From Pyxicephalus adspersus (lineage: Eukaryota; Chordata; Amphibia; Anura; Pyxicephalidae): a stretch of 64,000 nucleotides of DNA. Position numbers and translations under genes: made by a program. Numbering within the stretch: position 1 is the stretch's first letter; every line of letters begins with the position of its first letter. The notes beneath the pieces were generated by a model. It did not search any database. It saw only the letters and a list, made by a program, of their open reading frames with translations, and was not told the origin of the DNA. The stretch spans positions 130,559,626 through 130,623,625 of the forward strand of contig NC_092858.1 in NCBI RefSeq assembly GCF_032062135.1, given 5' to 3'. Shown here piece by piece: positions 10,777 to 22,617 of the stretch.

Positions 10777-12251
10777 CATTTTGTGCATCATATTCTCTTT
10801 CACTATTTAATTTTCTGTAAACTGGACTTCTTACTTGAATATGTTAGTCTGCGTGCTTATATGGAAGTAATGTTAGTTGTTCACTTTCAATACCATAAGC
10901 TCTGTCCACCAGTTGTATAGTTCTGGTTTCAAGAACTAGCTCCTTAACCCTAATGATAACTTATTAAATATAAAAAATGGACCCAATTTTTGTTTTGTAC
11001 ATGTTTATATATCAATTTGTAAATAGTCATGGCGCAGGAATTCAGTTTACTAAATTGCATATTATGACAATAACCTGAACTGGACATGTTGAACAGTTTA
11101 CTATTATTAATGTTTTTACTTTCTACTTAGATCCATAATTCATATAAATTACTAGCTTCTTGCAGAAAAAAACACTCAAATACTATTGTAACGACTCAAT
11201 TAATTAGTATTTACTCAATTACAACCCTCTATACTTGTGTTTATTATTGTTATGATATGAATTATTATATTCTTGTATTTATTAAGTGCTGCCATTTTAC
11301 ACAGCATTTTACAAAGTAGTCATAGTCATGTCACTAAGTGTCCCTTAAAGGGTCTCACAGTCTAATGTCTCTACCATAGCCATATGTCAGTAAAACAGTC
11401 TACAGACAATTTTGATGGAAAGCCTTCTAGAATCATCACCTGGCCCCCTCAATTAAAAACTAATGTGAATTCCTAATACACCCACTGTAGTGACTAATTA
11501 TGTTTGGATTATGCTCAATGAGCATTTTTCCTCGATTTTACTCACCAATTTAACGGCTTATTGTCAGGCACCTAATTCGCAACACATGTATATCATTATA
11601 CTGAAACAAGCAGCTAAAAACACTCAAGCACCCTGTGCAGCATACAAGTAAGGACAGACTTCAGCTTCTGTCCCAATGTAATGACGCAGTCATAATAATT
11701 TTTGTTCTTATCTGTACTGTAGGAGTTTTTATATGCAGTTAGTGTATATTTGCATGCAGTGCCTGTTGTTCTTACCATTTTTGACACCAATGTGTAACAT
11801 AGTGGCAATTCTGTTCTGCCACCATTATCTGATACATTGCTTACTGCTATATTGGCTCCTGCCCATGATACTGTCTGTCCTCTGAATCCAGATGGCCCTA
11901 CATACCTCCAATCTGTCCCTGATTTCAAAGTTTCGTGTCCTTAAAACTTTCAAATCAGTATCTTTTCAGAATCTGTCTAAGTTGTCCCTGATGTTTTGTG
12001 TTGATACGCACTCTCAAAAATGTATTGATGAACTTCAAAATTGAATCCAAAGGTCAAATATACTGCATCCCCCCACCCCAACCAAAAAGACTCCAGGCAC
12101 ATGGGGGCGGTTTTACGATCTGGGGTTGTTTCATATAGTCAGATCCAGGTTCAGAAATGTTATATGCCCAAAAAAACAAAGTTAGCTGACCTGAATATAC
12201 GCTAATATATGCTTCAGGGCATATGTACATGTGTTCATGTGTACAGCAGTC
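10777..12251. other. Gene-free stretch with a reversed SINE-tail fragment
   Basis: No gene supported. At about 11270-11370 the minus strand matches the SINE tail ('AGGGACACTTAGTGACATGA', then a diverged AGCGCTG core). The minus-strand frame at 11614-11928 has no recognisable domain. Confidence 0.45.
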
Positions 12252-12350
12252 TAAAGCTACGTACACATGTCCAATGGTTCTCGCCCGATAATCGACTCAG
12301 GGCCGATATGTGGCGAGAATCTGCCGTGTGTACAACGCCCGTCGTCCATA
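12252..12350. repeat. DNA-transposon fragment with CTACGTACACA motif
   Basis: The segment starts AAAGCTACGTACACATGTCC and ends near 'GCCGTGTGTACAACGCCCG', so ACGTACACA is answered by TGTGTAC. It is CpG-rich compared with its surroundings. I associate this with a dispersed frog repeat; the superfamily is unknown to me. Confidence 0.45.
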
Positions 12351-13865
12351 TCTTATGATAACTTTTCATGATCTGTGTTAAAGTAAAACCTACCAACAAA
12401 TATGCACAAGCTCCCATTACTAGTGTATTTCTGCCATGCTTATACAATGGTTTTAATCTATTCTTGGTTACTGAAGGTCCGTAATGGCACAAATATACTG
12501 CAACTTTAGTGTGTTCAGATAATAGCCAGCAGAAAATAGGGGATCAGTACAAACCCTTAGGGTGTCTGAAAAATGTTGGCACCATGATTACGCTGGGCAC
12601 TTCTTTTATAGTGACTTGGTTGGCTTAACCAAAAACTCCCTTACTGAACTTTCTCTGCCTACTGGCTTTAGTTCAAAAGCCATGTATTGTATTACATTTT
12701 ATTGAGGTTGGTGGATTAGTACATTGTATAATGTCTGAACATTTTTAAATGTTTAGGAGAGTTAGCTAAGGGTTGGATAATTACAGGTAATGCTCCCAAT
12801 TTGTATCCTCCCTGAAAGCAAATCAGGATCCTTCAATATTTTACAAAAAATAATTAAAAATCTATCTATGCTGCTGTTAACATTAGGTGAGAAGAGGACT
12901 TGTCCATTGGAAATGTCTGAATATGGCGAGCAGTGCCTTAAGCAGTAAAGCTCCTTTAACCTAATTTGTCATTCTTTCATTTTTAAAATCTAATTGCTCA
13001 TATTTGCCGATATCCCAACAAATATTGGCTTTGCTTGGTTTTCCAATCTGTTGTTGACTTTTCAGCCCTGTAACCTCTTCAGCACTTCTAACACCCATCA
13101 TCCCACTGCTCCTTGTCTAAACATTGCTTGACTTATTGCTAGAAAGGTCAAGCACAGGCCTGCAGGCTGTGGACAGTACAAGAGGTTGAAATATATGTCA
13201 GCTAGAAAAGGTTAGGCATTTGTGTACATTTTAAAGGGTTCAAGACTAAAAATGAACAGAGTCAAAGACCTTACAACAAATGTTTTTCCCAATTCAAAAT
13301 AGTTTAAACATTTCATATCGTAATTGCCAAATTGCTAATTCTAAATGATCATTTTACTACCCAGCAAAGAATTCATCCATGGAGAACTGTTGTTGAACAT
13401 AAATAACGTTTGTTGTTAATGCTGGTTGATCCAGACAGAAATATGGCCAAGTTGTGAAAAAAAACAATTACCCCACTATAATATGTCTTTTGATTGTGGC
13501 AGGAGAACATCTGTGTAGATCAGTAGTGTGACAATAGCCATAGCAGCCCACATGCCTACAATGGGACCTGGTAATAGAGAGTCGTTATGGGGTCTCTATG
13601 ATTTGTAGTTATGTCCCTGACGTAAAAAATAATCTTGGGGATAAATATTTCTAATATGCCAGCGTGGCAAGGCCCCATATATGTAAACCCTTGCAATTCA
13701 CTTTCCATTTTTGTCTGATGAATCCATTGAAAGCTTTCTGTTTCATCTCTCCATGCTTGTTGTTCTTGCTAGAAATCTTGCAGGTTGATAGGCTTTCTGT
13801 GCTCCTTGCCTGTGCTGCACCCTTATCAGTGACATTGCCCCCAGATATCTCTGTAAACTTCAAAA
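12351..13865. other. Gene-free stretch
   Basis: No gene, RNA or clear repeat recognised. The paired frames at 13651-13921 on opposite strands show no domain and overlap a reversed SINE tail at their right edge. Confidence 0.4.
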
Positions 13866-13972
13866 CACCATTATTATTACACTTTTATATAGCGCTGACA
13901 TATTACGCAGTGCTGTACTAAGTCCATAGTCATGTCACTAGCTGTCCCTCAAAGGGCCTCACAGTCACTGAG
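13866..13972 (-). repeat. Reversed SINE-tail / AGCGCTG repeat
   Basis: Read on the plus strand, 'TATATAGCGCTGACATATTA', then a CAGTGCTGTACTA core, then 'AGTCATGTCACTAGCTGTCC' and 'CTCACAGTC'. It is the reverse complement of the SINE tail at 54196-54294 and 10076-10166. Confidence 0.7.
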
Positions 13973-16539
13973 CCACCATGCTGCACATTATGAAGATGTG
14001 GGGAATGCTGTTGTAGTTTGTATTCCTGTTCTGAGGCTGAGGTTAAGATTTGCAGCTACCATGGGTTTGGGGAGAATCTTTGAGGATTTGAGCTAATTGT
14101 AATTGTTGTATTGTTCTGTTTGAACCATTGTATCTGAGCTAACTGCACTTAGGTCACAATTTTGGTTTGTCTTCTGTTTTGGCTGAAGCTGAACATAAGC
14201 TGCTGATTAGCCAAATATTCCTTGACCTGAATACAGCAATACCAGAGGATACATGTGAAGGAACTTTTGATTGAACAAAGGTTTGCCCGCAGAAATAAAA
14301 ACAGCCTATAATGCAGTGCATAGCCCTTCCCCCTTAGTCAGCCTAGGCACCCAATAGTTTTAGTAAGTGGATAACCCAGTCCCTTATGAACGGGTGTGCT
14401 TATAGTAGCATATTGACAGCATGCAGCTATTTGGAGAGCTGACAATTCTTTTATTTTGTTTTTACATTTTAAATTTTCTAATTATGGCATTGGTATGTGT
14501 CCACCATGGCAGTGAATGGCTTCCAATGTCAATGACAGTAGCTTACCTATTAGTTCTTCAAATGTCAGAATTAAACAACAAGGTTTGCACCCAAAAAATG
14601 TATTGGAGTTCAATTCAGAACTTTACACTTTGAGCAAGATTTTCAAAATTGTCCGCTAACCAAACCCAGGTTTATACTCTTCACTTCTCTCTCTTGACAA
14701 CACTTCTCTTTTAGCTCTGTATGGAATGAGCCATGTCATTCGATAACAAATTTTAAACAGAATCACCAGGTGAAAATAAAAAAAAAGAAAAGAAAAACTA
14801 ATACAACTACATATGTAAGATTAAGTACACACCAACAATAAATCCTATAAAACAAATGACTGTATACTATATTTACTTGAGTATAAACCAATATTGTATG
14901 CCCTATACCACCAGTACTACCTGTACTTGTCTCTGCCATCTGGGATTGACAGATCAGAGCCATTGTTGAGTGCAGTTAATATAGTGTTCGTTACACACCT
15001 TGCGCGAGGACACAGCGCTATCAACTGGTGACCAACATCCATGCACAAAGAAATACTTACAGATCAAGTGACCTACCATAACCAACTCAAAAGTACAAAA
15101 TACTTTAACTTGAAAAAGCAGAAAAAAGATATACATACTGGGATCATATGCTTTAGGTTTATACTTGAGTCAAAGTATTCTGAGGTAAAAATTTGTAGCT
15201 TGGTTTTTATTCAGATTGGTTTATAATTTGTATTTAAATAGTTTTGGATTGCAATACTGCATGGTATATGCAAGCTATAAAAAAGATACATTTTGGAATG
15301 TATCAAGAATCTTTTTCAACACTGCAGACTCCTACAGTTTTTGTTCATCCTCATACTAATGTAATCACGACAATTTGCATTTAGTAAAAAAATTAACCAC
15401 AATGATAATGATGATGATACAGATATTATTAAGCTTAATTCACTTAACTGTAATGCATGTGTCATTTACTATACTGATTGATATTTTTAGCCAAGTGACT
15501 GTTTTAGCTTTCATTGGCCTCTCTTGCTGGAAATAATGATCTTTATGGCAAAAAATGATTGCCTAGCTTAGTGATGCAAGCCTAATAATATTAAAATCTA
15601 CCAAGTGCATAATTAATGCACACATTTAACAAGGAGGCCAAGTCAAAAAAGGAAAAGTTTTTTTCAAAGACTTATGATGACATGTGGGAGGATTAAAAAA
15701 AGGTTGTAAGAAATTTCAGTGCATAGAAGGCACTGAATAATAACAATTCATGTGCAACATGGCATGTAGGGGGCACCTAATAACATGCATTTGCAACATA
15801 GTAAATAGAATACAGGGGTCTGTGGTAGAAAAAAATACCCCTATATTGTAAGCAGGGCAGCAAAATACAGAGCTTCTACAGAGATAAGAAACTTTTCATC
15901 GTCACATAGTAGAGCTAACCCTCTAATTTTTTGCCCCTTTCCCCTAGCAAGGGTCAGTGTGGGTGCAAAGAGTCAGTGTAGGTCGACAAGAAACGTGAGC
16001 ACTAACTGAGAGGCAAAATACAGGTGGCCAATTAATATGGAAAAGAAATAATCATTGTTTGCAAAACACACTCAGACAGATGAAGATAGACCACTTGGCA
16101 CTGAGATGCTTCCTAGATAATGGGGACCATGTAAATATGGTCAAATCTCAGGACAGTCCTGCACAATCTGAGATGGCTGGCGTGTGTGGGGATGGGTGTC
16201 TTCTCTTTTGCAACAGGTAACTTCTCAAAACATAAATCAACCTTATTTTAATGTTGGCAAGTACTATGTGCTCAATGTTTTTTGTTTTTTGATTTTTCTC
16301 TACTTTACATTCCTTTTATTGAATTAGTAGGAGGGTCAATTTAAATTTCATGTTATTGCCTAGTCAAATAATCTTTTAGATCTTTTGCTTATTCATGATC
16401 TGATGGTAGCAAGGTATCCTGGGCATACTAAAGGTGAATGTCTTTGAATGTCAAAAATGCTCACATAAGATTTAGCTCTATAGCTATCCTGGTGACCATT
16501 GTCACTAAAACAGAAAGTGAAGGGTCTTTCTCGTCCTAT
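13973..16539. other. Gene-free AT-rich stretch
   Basis: No gene is supported. The segment 14290-14390 resembles 3590-3680 (dispersed repeat). Short frames at 14421-14633, 14763-14963, 14954-15136 and 15041-15226 have no domain. Confidence 0.4.
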
Positions 16540-16720
16540 TCAGCTTTCTCCTACTTTCTGCTCATTTGAAAGAGCACTCAAAACCTATTTTTTCAAAGTT
16601 GCCTACCCGTATTCTTCTGTCTTTTGAAACCATCACTACTTCCCACCACTACATATCTCCCCTCCTATCGTGTGTTACTTCCCCCATTTTTTTTCATTGC
16701 AGATATCAAAGGAATATTGG
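16540..16720 (+). pseudogene. Possible LINE ORF2 tail fragment
   Basis: The frame starting near 16566 reads K-E-H-S-K-P-I-F-S-K-L-P, preceded by sequence encoding a serine-rich stretch. This resembles the 'FK..LKTHLF' tail near the end of some LINE ORF2 proteins, which is often followed by a short pyrimidine-rich 3' region as seen here. No reverse-transcriptase motif is present, so the call rests on a short stretch only. Confidence 0.3.
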
Positions 16721-16871
16721 TTTGGAAGCTTTAAAACCCAGAAGAATTACATGTACTAAAAATCAAAACAGATGAAAAAGTCAAGGACACGCTGCTTTTT
16801 GCTACTGCAGTGATCACATTTATGCAGTCCTAAAAACTTGGCCTCAGAGGATAAGAAAGGAAATTGTATAT

Positions 16872-16879
<8 letters not shown>

Positions 16880-16905
<26 letters not shown>
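16880..16905. repeat. (AT)n microsatellite
   Basis: About 12 uninterrupted TA units. Confidence 0.95.
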
Positions 16906-16906
<1 letters not shown>

Positions 16907-18735
16907 TACTCAGCAGAATGCCTTGTAGGGCTTTTTGTCCATTATTATTTTTTCAGATGTCAAAACACGCAAAGAACGGAAAGTAGGGGCTTTAGATTGG
17001 CTTAAATATTATACCAAAATTCAGGGAACAATATCTGCTTAAGTCCAATTAAATTTTATTTATACAATATGAGAAGAAAACTGCAAAGATGATATTGGCT
17101 GAAGGCGACAAGGAGTCTTCGCACCTCTCCATGTACCAACAGGCCACCTTGATGCCCTCATCCGCTTTAAATACTTTAAATACTTAAATTCAAGACATGA
17201 TTTGTTACAAGTCTATATTATGCAACAAACTATTTCAAGATAACCATTGTATATAGAATCTCTTAAAAAAGCAGTTTTGCATAACTGCAAAACACGTAAG
17301 TAGACTTAGACAGCCATGCCTAAAAAGCAATTGTATTACTTTGTTACCGAAACAGGTTAAAATATTTACCAATATAAAGTTTTTTTTCCCGTTTCCTGTA
17401 ATTGGAGTAGTATTCTATTATATTTATGTACAAATTGTACACAAGTTATGTCTTGTTTGTAGTATTTGTCCAATGCTATATTTTTGTTTTTATTTACATT
17501 TTGTACAATAATAATTTGACTTTTTATTCATTTTTGATTCAATAGGTGATAAATAAAAATGCTTTATTAGTTATAATTAGCTTTCAATATGCTTTTTGTG
17601 AGTGTTCCTCATTACCAGTTATACAATCAGATTCAGAATTACAAACAGGCCATTAGGAATTGCTCGCTTTACATTACCTGGCTAATTATTTTCTGTTAAT
17701 CAAGCCTCTACAGTCTGGCCATAAATAAAAACATATGCAGGATATAGGTACATCAGTATGCAAGACATCAGGCATAGTATTGTGCAGCACACATAAAGGA
17801 ACGGTTTTTGAATAAAACGTTTCCAAGTGAATGTATCATAATCATTATCCATGTAAAATTGCTTCATCCTCTGCTATCTCCCACACATATATTTTACTTG
17901 TTTGAGCAAGATGAAAGCTGTAAGAAACCTCTTGCTCTTTTCTCTACAATTTCTGGTTTGTATGTTGTATTGTTAGAGAAAATTAGATTATCATTGCCAG
18001 AGGAAAGAAAACTCCATTTAACATTATTAGAAAATTTACAATATCTACATCCAAAGCAAATAAAACAAATGCCAACTTTACTTTCCCACTGCCACTGTTA
18101 AAATGTACTATAGGTCAGTGTAAAATATACCTACGTTGTCTTGTTTATTTAAAATAAAAGTTGTGTTTTTAAAAAGTTTATAGGGATTTAATATTTATAA
18201 AAAATATTGTCTACAAGTAATTATTCCCTACGCTGATAATTATGTGTCCTGTTGGAACAATAGGGATTTGAAGACTACCTGTAGCTGGAGGTGTTTGTGC
18301 TGTGACCCATATTACCCAACCATGGGAAGTCTACTCCAGGGTCTTCTACATGGTTTTGCAGCACATATTTAACACTTCCCCTGGTATTTCCAGAGGAGTA
18401 GCTTGGGGTAGCACCAAAGGGAAACTAAAGACATTTAGAATTTATTTTCTTCTATGAAAACAAATGTTTTCCAGGGATCCGCATTTATAGAGACTGTCTG
18501 AATATTCTTGTTTTCTGATTGTATTTGTCATACTAGCAGCAGATCAACTGTTTTAACAATAAACATGATGGTGCTTGTTTGGTAACCAGGTGCAGTTTGG
18601 AATTAGGGTAAACCCAATTTTCCTTTATATGTAATGTGTATTCAGATTACTACGAAAAATGTGGAATAATACTTTAGTGAAAATAAATGTGACCTACTCT
18701 AGTTGTAATTAACTATTGTCTACAGAAAACATATA
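16906..18735. other. Gene-free AT-rich stretch
   Basis: Nothing recognised. The frame at 17808-18101 has no domain and biased AT-driven composition. Confidence 0.45.
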
Positions 18736-18955
18736 GTACCTAATGTATTAAATTCTGCAAGACTGGTGAATATAGACTATCATCAGAGAAGCTGGGTCAT
18801 CCAACAAACTTGGAATGGTTTTCCTAAAAATTTATTTGCTAATAATTGGCAAAAAAATCAATCCTGGACCAAATCCATCTCAGGTTTGCAGAATTACCCA
18901 GGTTCTCCCATAAAAAGGGAATGTCTAATTCTTTGTTTTTTTAAATACAGCCCTT
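18736..18955. mobile_element. Palindromic MITE, diverged copy
   Basis: The left arm around 18745-18820 ('CTGGGTCATCCAACAAACTT') pairs with the right arm around 18860-18915 ('CAGGTTTGCAGAATTACCCA'), the same internal motif pair as in the other copies. The outer ends are worn. Confidence 0.65.
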
Positions 18956-20392
18956 AAAGATGAAAATAAAAGTTATTTTTTAATTTTGTGAATGCTACAT
19001 GAAACTTGACATGATATATGTCAAGTCACTTCACTAACTGTCTCTAAGAGGGGCTCACAATCCCAATGTTCAGCTCTTTTTCAGATATATTGTTCATTTG
19101 ATTTTTTTGTTTTCTACGAATTAGAATGCACCATAGTTTGTAACATTAATATTGACAAACACAGAAATTTTGAAATCCAGATAGGCACTTGCCATCCCAC
19201 CATAAACCTTTAGGAGGTTTAGGAACCTCTGCCAGAAATGACTGTACTCACTTATATGCTTTCTATTTTGTTTCTAAAATGTTTTTCTAATGTGATGTGT
19301 AACCTTTTACCCCCGAGCTGTATATTTTTTAGATGGATGATGTCTTAGGTGACTGCAGACAAGTTCAAGCCTAAAATTATAATGTCTTATCTTATTTCAT
19401 ATTATATCAAACATACCCGTGGCAGGCTGGGATTGTATGAAAATGGGAAACAGCTTTTAGCAAATTGAAAGCATGTTTTTCGTTATCTCCCTTCAAAGAC
19501 ATTCCGCCATCTATTCCAAAGAAACTCTGTGGAAAGAAATAGCTAGGGCTAATGCTGGACAGTTTGGGGTAGATTACATGCTTCAAACCTAAGTTATTCA
19601 CCCCAGAGGAATAAACCACATTAGTTACTTTGTTTATTCCCTAATGAAGTAACTCATAACAAATGTATCTTTTTATTGACCTAATGGTGAAACAATGATT
19701 TTAATTAAAACCTAAGTCCAGCAAAATATATTTTTTTAAATGTTTAGGTTCTTTATATAAAATTAGATCATGGTATTCCTAGTAGTGGTTAGGTACATTC
19801 AAATGAACTGCATGGCGAAAATGTTTTGCTGCTTGTCCAAACCATTTTTCCAGTTCTTGTGAATGTCAGGAACATACCCCAACATAGGGTATCTTATTCA
19901 CCCTCATCCAATCACCATGAAATGTGCCCTGGGACTATTTTGTTTAGGAACAGAATGGTAAGTGGAACCATCCAGTTCTAATAATATAATCCCATCCTTT
20001 GGTGTGAGAAGGCAACAGCAGGTGTTAATCCTTCAATTTACAAGGCTGAAGGTGTAAATTGTTGTTAAATTGCTGGTGTAAAGTTGTTAAAATAAAGTCA
20101 GACTGTTAAAAACTTCTGTATAAAACATTTGCAATTTACACAGGTCTGGGTATGCTCTCCTTGACCCTATGTGATAGCACTGGGTGTTTGAGCAGCCAAT
20201 CACTAAATAATAAATAGTCACTAATAATAGTAGTCAATAATAAAAAAGTCACGTGCTCCCCATATCTGAATGACCAGGTATTTATATTTGCTCCTGGCAG
20301 CTGAAGTAGTAGAGAAGTAAAGGGTAGGTGAGTGGGTGCTGCTGGTGATAAAGCGAACCTGTTTCTTTGCATAGGTAAAGAACATGCTTACA
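18956..20392. other. Gene-free stretch
   Basis: No gene. A short piece at about 19015-19065 ('GTCACTTCACTAACTGTCTC', then 'GGGGCTCACAATC') looks like a reversed SINE-tail remnant. The rest is unassigned. Confidence 0.4.
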
Positions 20393-20785
20393 TTAAAGGG
20401 GATCTAAACTCAATATTTTTACAGACAACTCTTATATGTAAAGTAAAAATTGTATTTATTTAATTTTTAAGTGCAACACCCTTTAAAAAAAAAAGCAGCA
20501 CTGCCCCTTTATGTCTTGATCACCACGCAGTGAGATTGGCTCTCTTTTTTCCCTTTTATAGTGGGTTACATCACCCGATTTTGCACCTGTGCAGTGCGAG
20601 ATCTGGTGATGTAGCAAGAAGTCTGGAAAAAAAAGACTGAAGATGGTAGCGGCACTTCCTCAGAGCCGAAACAAAGAAGAATTCCAGGACGACACAGGAC
20701 CGGATCGAGGGAAGGTTTAGCGCCATCGAGGGATCTGCAGGAGTTAAGCTGTAAACTTTTAATTTTTATTTTAGTTCCGCTTTAA
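20393..20785 (+). mobile_element. TTAA MITE, T2/Kolobok-like, copy 4
   Basis: Starts TTAAAGGGGATCTAAACTC at 20393; the minus-strand end from 20785 reads TTAAAGCGGAACTAAAATA, giving good terminal inverted repeats at TTAA. The left end fits the TTAAAGGRR terminus of Xenopus T2 MITEs. The body contains the shared 'ACTTTACATATAAG'-like subterminal sequence on the minus strand, CACGCAGTGAGATTGG and 'GTTACATCACCCGATTTTGC'. The splice-donor-like GTAAGT of copies 1-3 is degraded here. Confidence 0.75.
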
Positions 20786-20894
20786 GGTATTACCATCCTT
20801 TATGTGAACTCTTTTCACAAAAAGCTCAGAGATTTACACAGCCTTTTATTCAACCTGGTTTTTAAACCTCTGGTTCCTTATTACTTTATTATCT

Positions 20895-21315
20895 AGGCAG
20901 AATGGTTGGCTCAGTGTATAGCACTCTCGCCTTTGCAGTGCAGTGTCGTGTCCCAGGTTCAATTCTCAGTCAGCACAATTTCTGCAAGAAGTTTGTATGT
21001 TCTCCGTGTGTTTTTGTGGCTTTCCTCCTACATCTCAAAAACATACAATGAGGTTATTGCTTTGCCTCAAAACTGGCTTAAATTGAGTTATTGATATATG
21101 TCTAAGATAGGGACATTAGATTGTTAGCCCCTTTGAGGGGCAGTTCAGGGCCAATCATCAGGGGGGAGAAGGGGGAACTTTTAAACAATGCCAAAGGAGG
21201 CCCCAATAGGTTTAACAATATGGAGCCCAGAAGTTTCTAATGGTGGTGGTACGCTAGTTAGTGACATGACGATGGACTTTGCAAAGCACTGCATAATATG
21301 TCAGCACTAAATAAA
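20895..21315 (+). mobile_element. tRNA-derived SINE, copy with internal divergence
   Basis: The head contains 'GGTTGGCTCAGTGTATAGCA' (box A-like), then 'CCCAGGTTCAATTCTCAGTC' (box B-like). The body has 'GTTTGTATGTTCTCCGTGTG', 'GGGACATTAGATTGTTAGCC' and a tail 'GACTTTGCAAAGCACTGCAT'. About 90 bases of unrelated or diverged sequence (21140-21240) separate body and tail. This is a non-autonomous retroposon that would have been copied by LINE machinery; the box A and B similarity to tRNA genes is the basis for the tRNA-derived call. Confidence 0.8.
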
Positions 21316-21940
21316 TTGAATGGCGAAATGTACCTACACTAAAATAAGAGTATTTTAGAGTCATTCACCCTGGCTTGCTGTAATAGTGTTTTGTTATGCT
21401 TCAACAGGGATGATCAAGTCTGAACATAAATAACCTACACCAAATCTTCCACACTAATTATTCCTACAATCATTCATCTATCTATCCAAGAAGATTATCC
21501 AGTCATGGCCAATTGGAAAGAAGCTTAGACACTCTAATCTCGTTTCCTTTTCATTCCTAATGATATTACAAGTAGGTGAATTTCCACCTACTTAATGCTA
21601 TTGTTTTACAAAGTCAATTAAATACTCACATTTTCTGTAATGTATTATATATTTTGTGTGCAGGGGTTCTCTTCTACTATATATTTCTGTGCTTCTGTTT
21701 AGAGGTCTTGTGTGGAATAGTGCAAAACACCAAAAGTTTTATTTTATGTTTATTATTATTGCACTGTAAACTTTATTTTGGTTTATTGTGAGAACTTTAA
21801 AAAATGCACTTGCCTTTTTGTACTTATCTCCAAAATCCCATTGGAATGGCACTTTTAAAGTTTCATTCAAGCATACCCTCATTAGCTGCCGTCATCTAAA
21901 CCGTATACAAGTTTACAGTTTTACACTGTCCCTGAATACC
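21316..21940. other. Gene-free AT-rich stretch
   Basis: No recognised repeat; only short unrelated frames (21576-21791). Confidence 0.4.
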
Positions 21941-21949
21941 TTTGCTGAT

Positions 21950-22126
21950 CAGCTGAACCAGAGAGAACAGCCATCAAGTGAAGCTAAAAGAACCCCGTGT
22001 GGGAAGGATGCCAGAAAGGGTCATATAATGCTGAATGATGTAATGCAAAATATCCCAGATGTCAAATCATTTGCAGTGTCAGGTTTTTCTGCTAGATTAC
22101 TTGCCCTTCCTCCATCATCTGCTTAA
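21950..22126 (+). other. Weak candidate terminal exon with downstream AATAAA
   Basis: A splice-acceptor-like CTTTGCTGATCAG ends at about 21949 and is followed by an open frame of about 57 codons to a TAA at 22124-22126. The composition looks protein-like (L-N-Q-R-E-Q-P-S-S-E-A-K-R, later H-I-M-L-N-D-V-M-Q-N-I-P-D-V). An AATAAA lies about 105 bases after the stop (near 22232), as expected for a 3' end. Against this: the polypyrimidine tract is weak, I do not recognise the protein, and there is no second exon nearby. The longer ATG-started frame from 21788 runs through the putative acceptor and is probably chance. This may equally be chance or an old repeat. Confidence 0.2.
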
Positions 22127-22429
22127 TTCACTTCAGCAGATTTTTCCTTAATGTCTTGCATTTTAAACTGACAGGGGCACGAGACACCTGTTTTTGGTTT
22201 TAATGTTGCAGTGATACTGTATAATTTATAAATAAAAAAAGCTGATTTAAAGCCAAAACTTTTTATTTTTCAATTTTGTAGGGATTTTCTTAAAATCTGT
22301 AATTTACTTTTTGCCAAGCATTTGAAACCCTTTTTAAAGGGCCAACACATTCACCTATTCCTTGCTGCCATTTTTTCACTACAGCACACCAGGCACCTCT
22401 TATATACGAGGGGGTGCTGAGAAGTTCCT

Positions 22430-22617
22430 GGCTTTGCCCAGAAAGTAGAGAGCCAGAGTTATGAAATAAAACATTTTTTCAACATATTCCCCTGTGAGAC
22501 TGATGCACTGGGTACAGCGTAGTTGAAGCGGTTCTAGACCGTTCAAATAAAAGTCCTTTTGTTGGGCCTTAAACCAGCTCTCAGCAGCATCTTTGACGTC
22601 AGAAATGTCCTCAAAAG
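22430..22617 (-). pseudogene. Mariner transposase C-terminal fragment
   Basis: On the minus strand, beyond the L1 insertion, the frame resumes with F-E-D-I-S-D-V-K-D-A-A-E and continues with W-F-K-A-Q-Q-K-D-F-Y and Y-V-E-K-M to the terminal inverted repeat. The join to the upstream part is exact once one copy of the duplicated 17 bases is removed (the upstream part ends G-Q-P-F-E-D-I-S), confirming that one mariner gene was split. Confidence 0.9.

Noticed and set aside
16866..16910. AT-run as an origin or matrix-attachment site
   Set aside because: A plain (AT)n microsatellite; no further support.
21788..21949. N-terminal half of the 112-codon frame 21788-22126 as coding
   Set aside because: AT-rich, no domain, and it crosses the acceptor-like site; only the part after 21950 looks protein-like.
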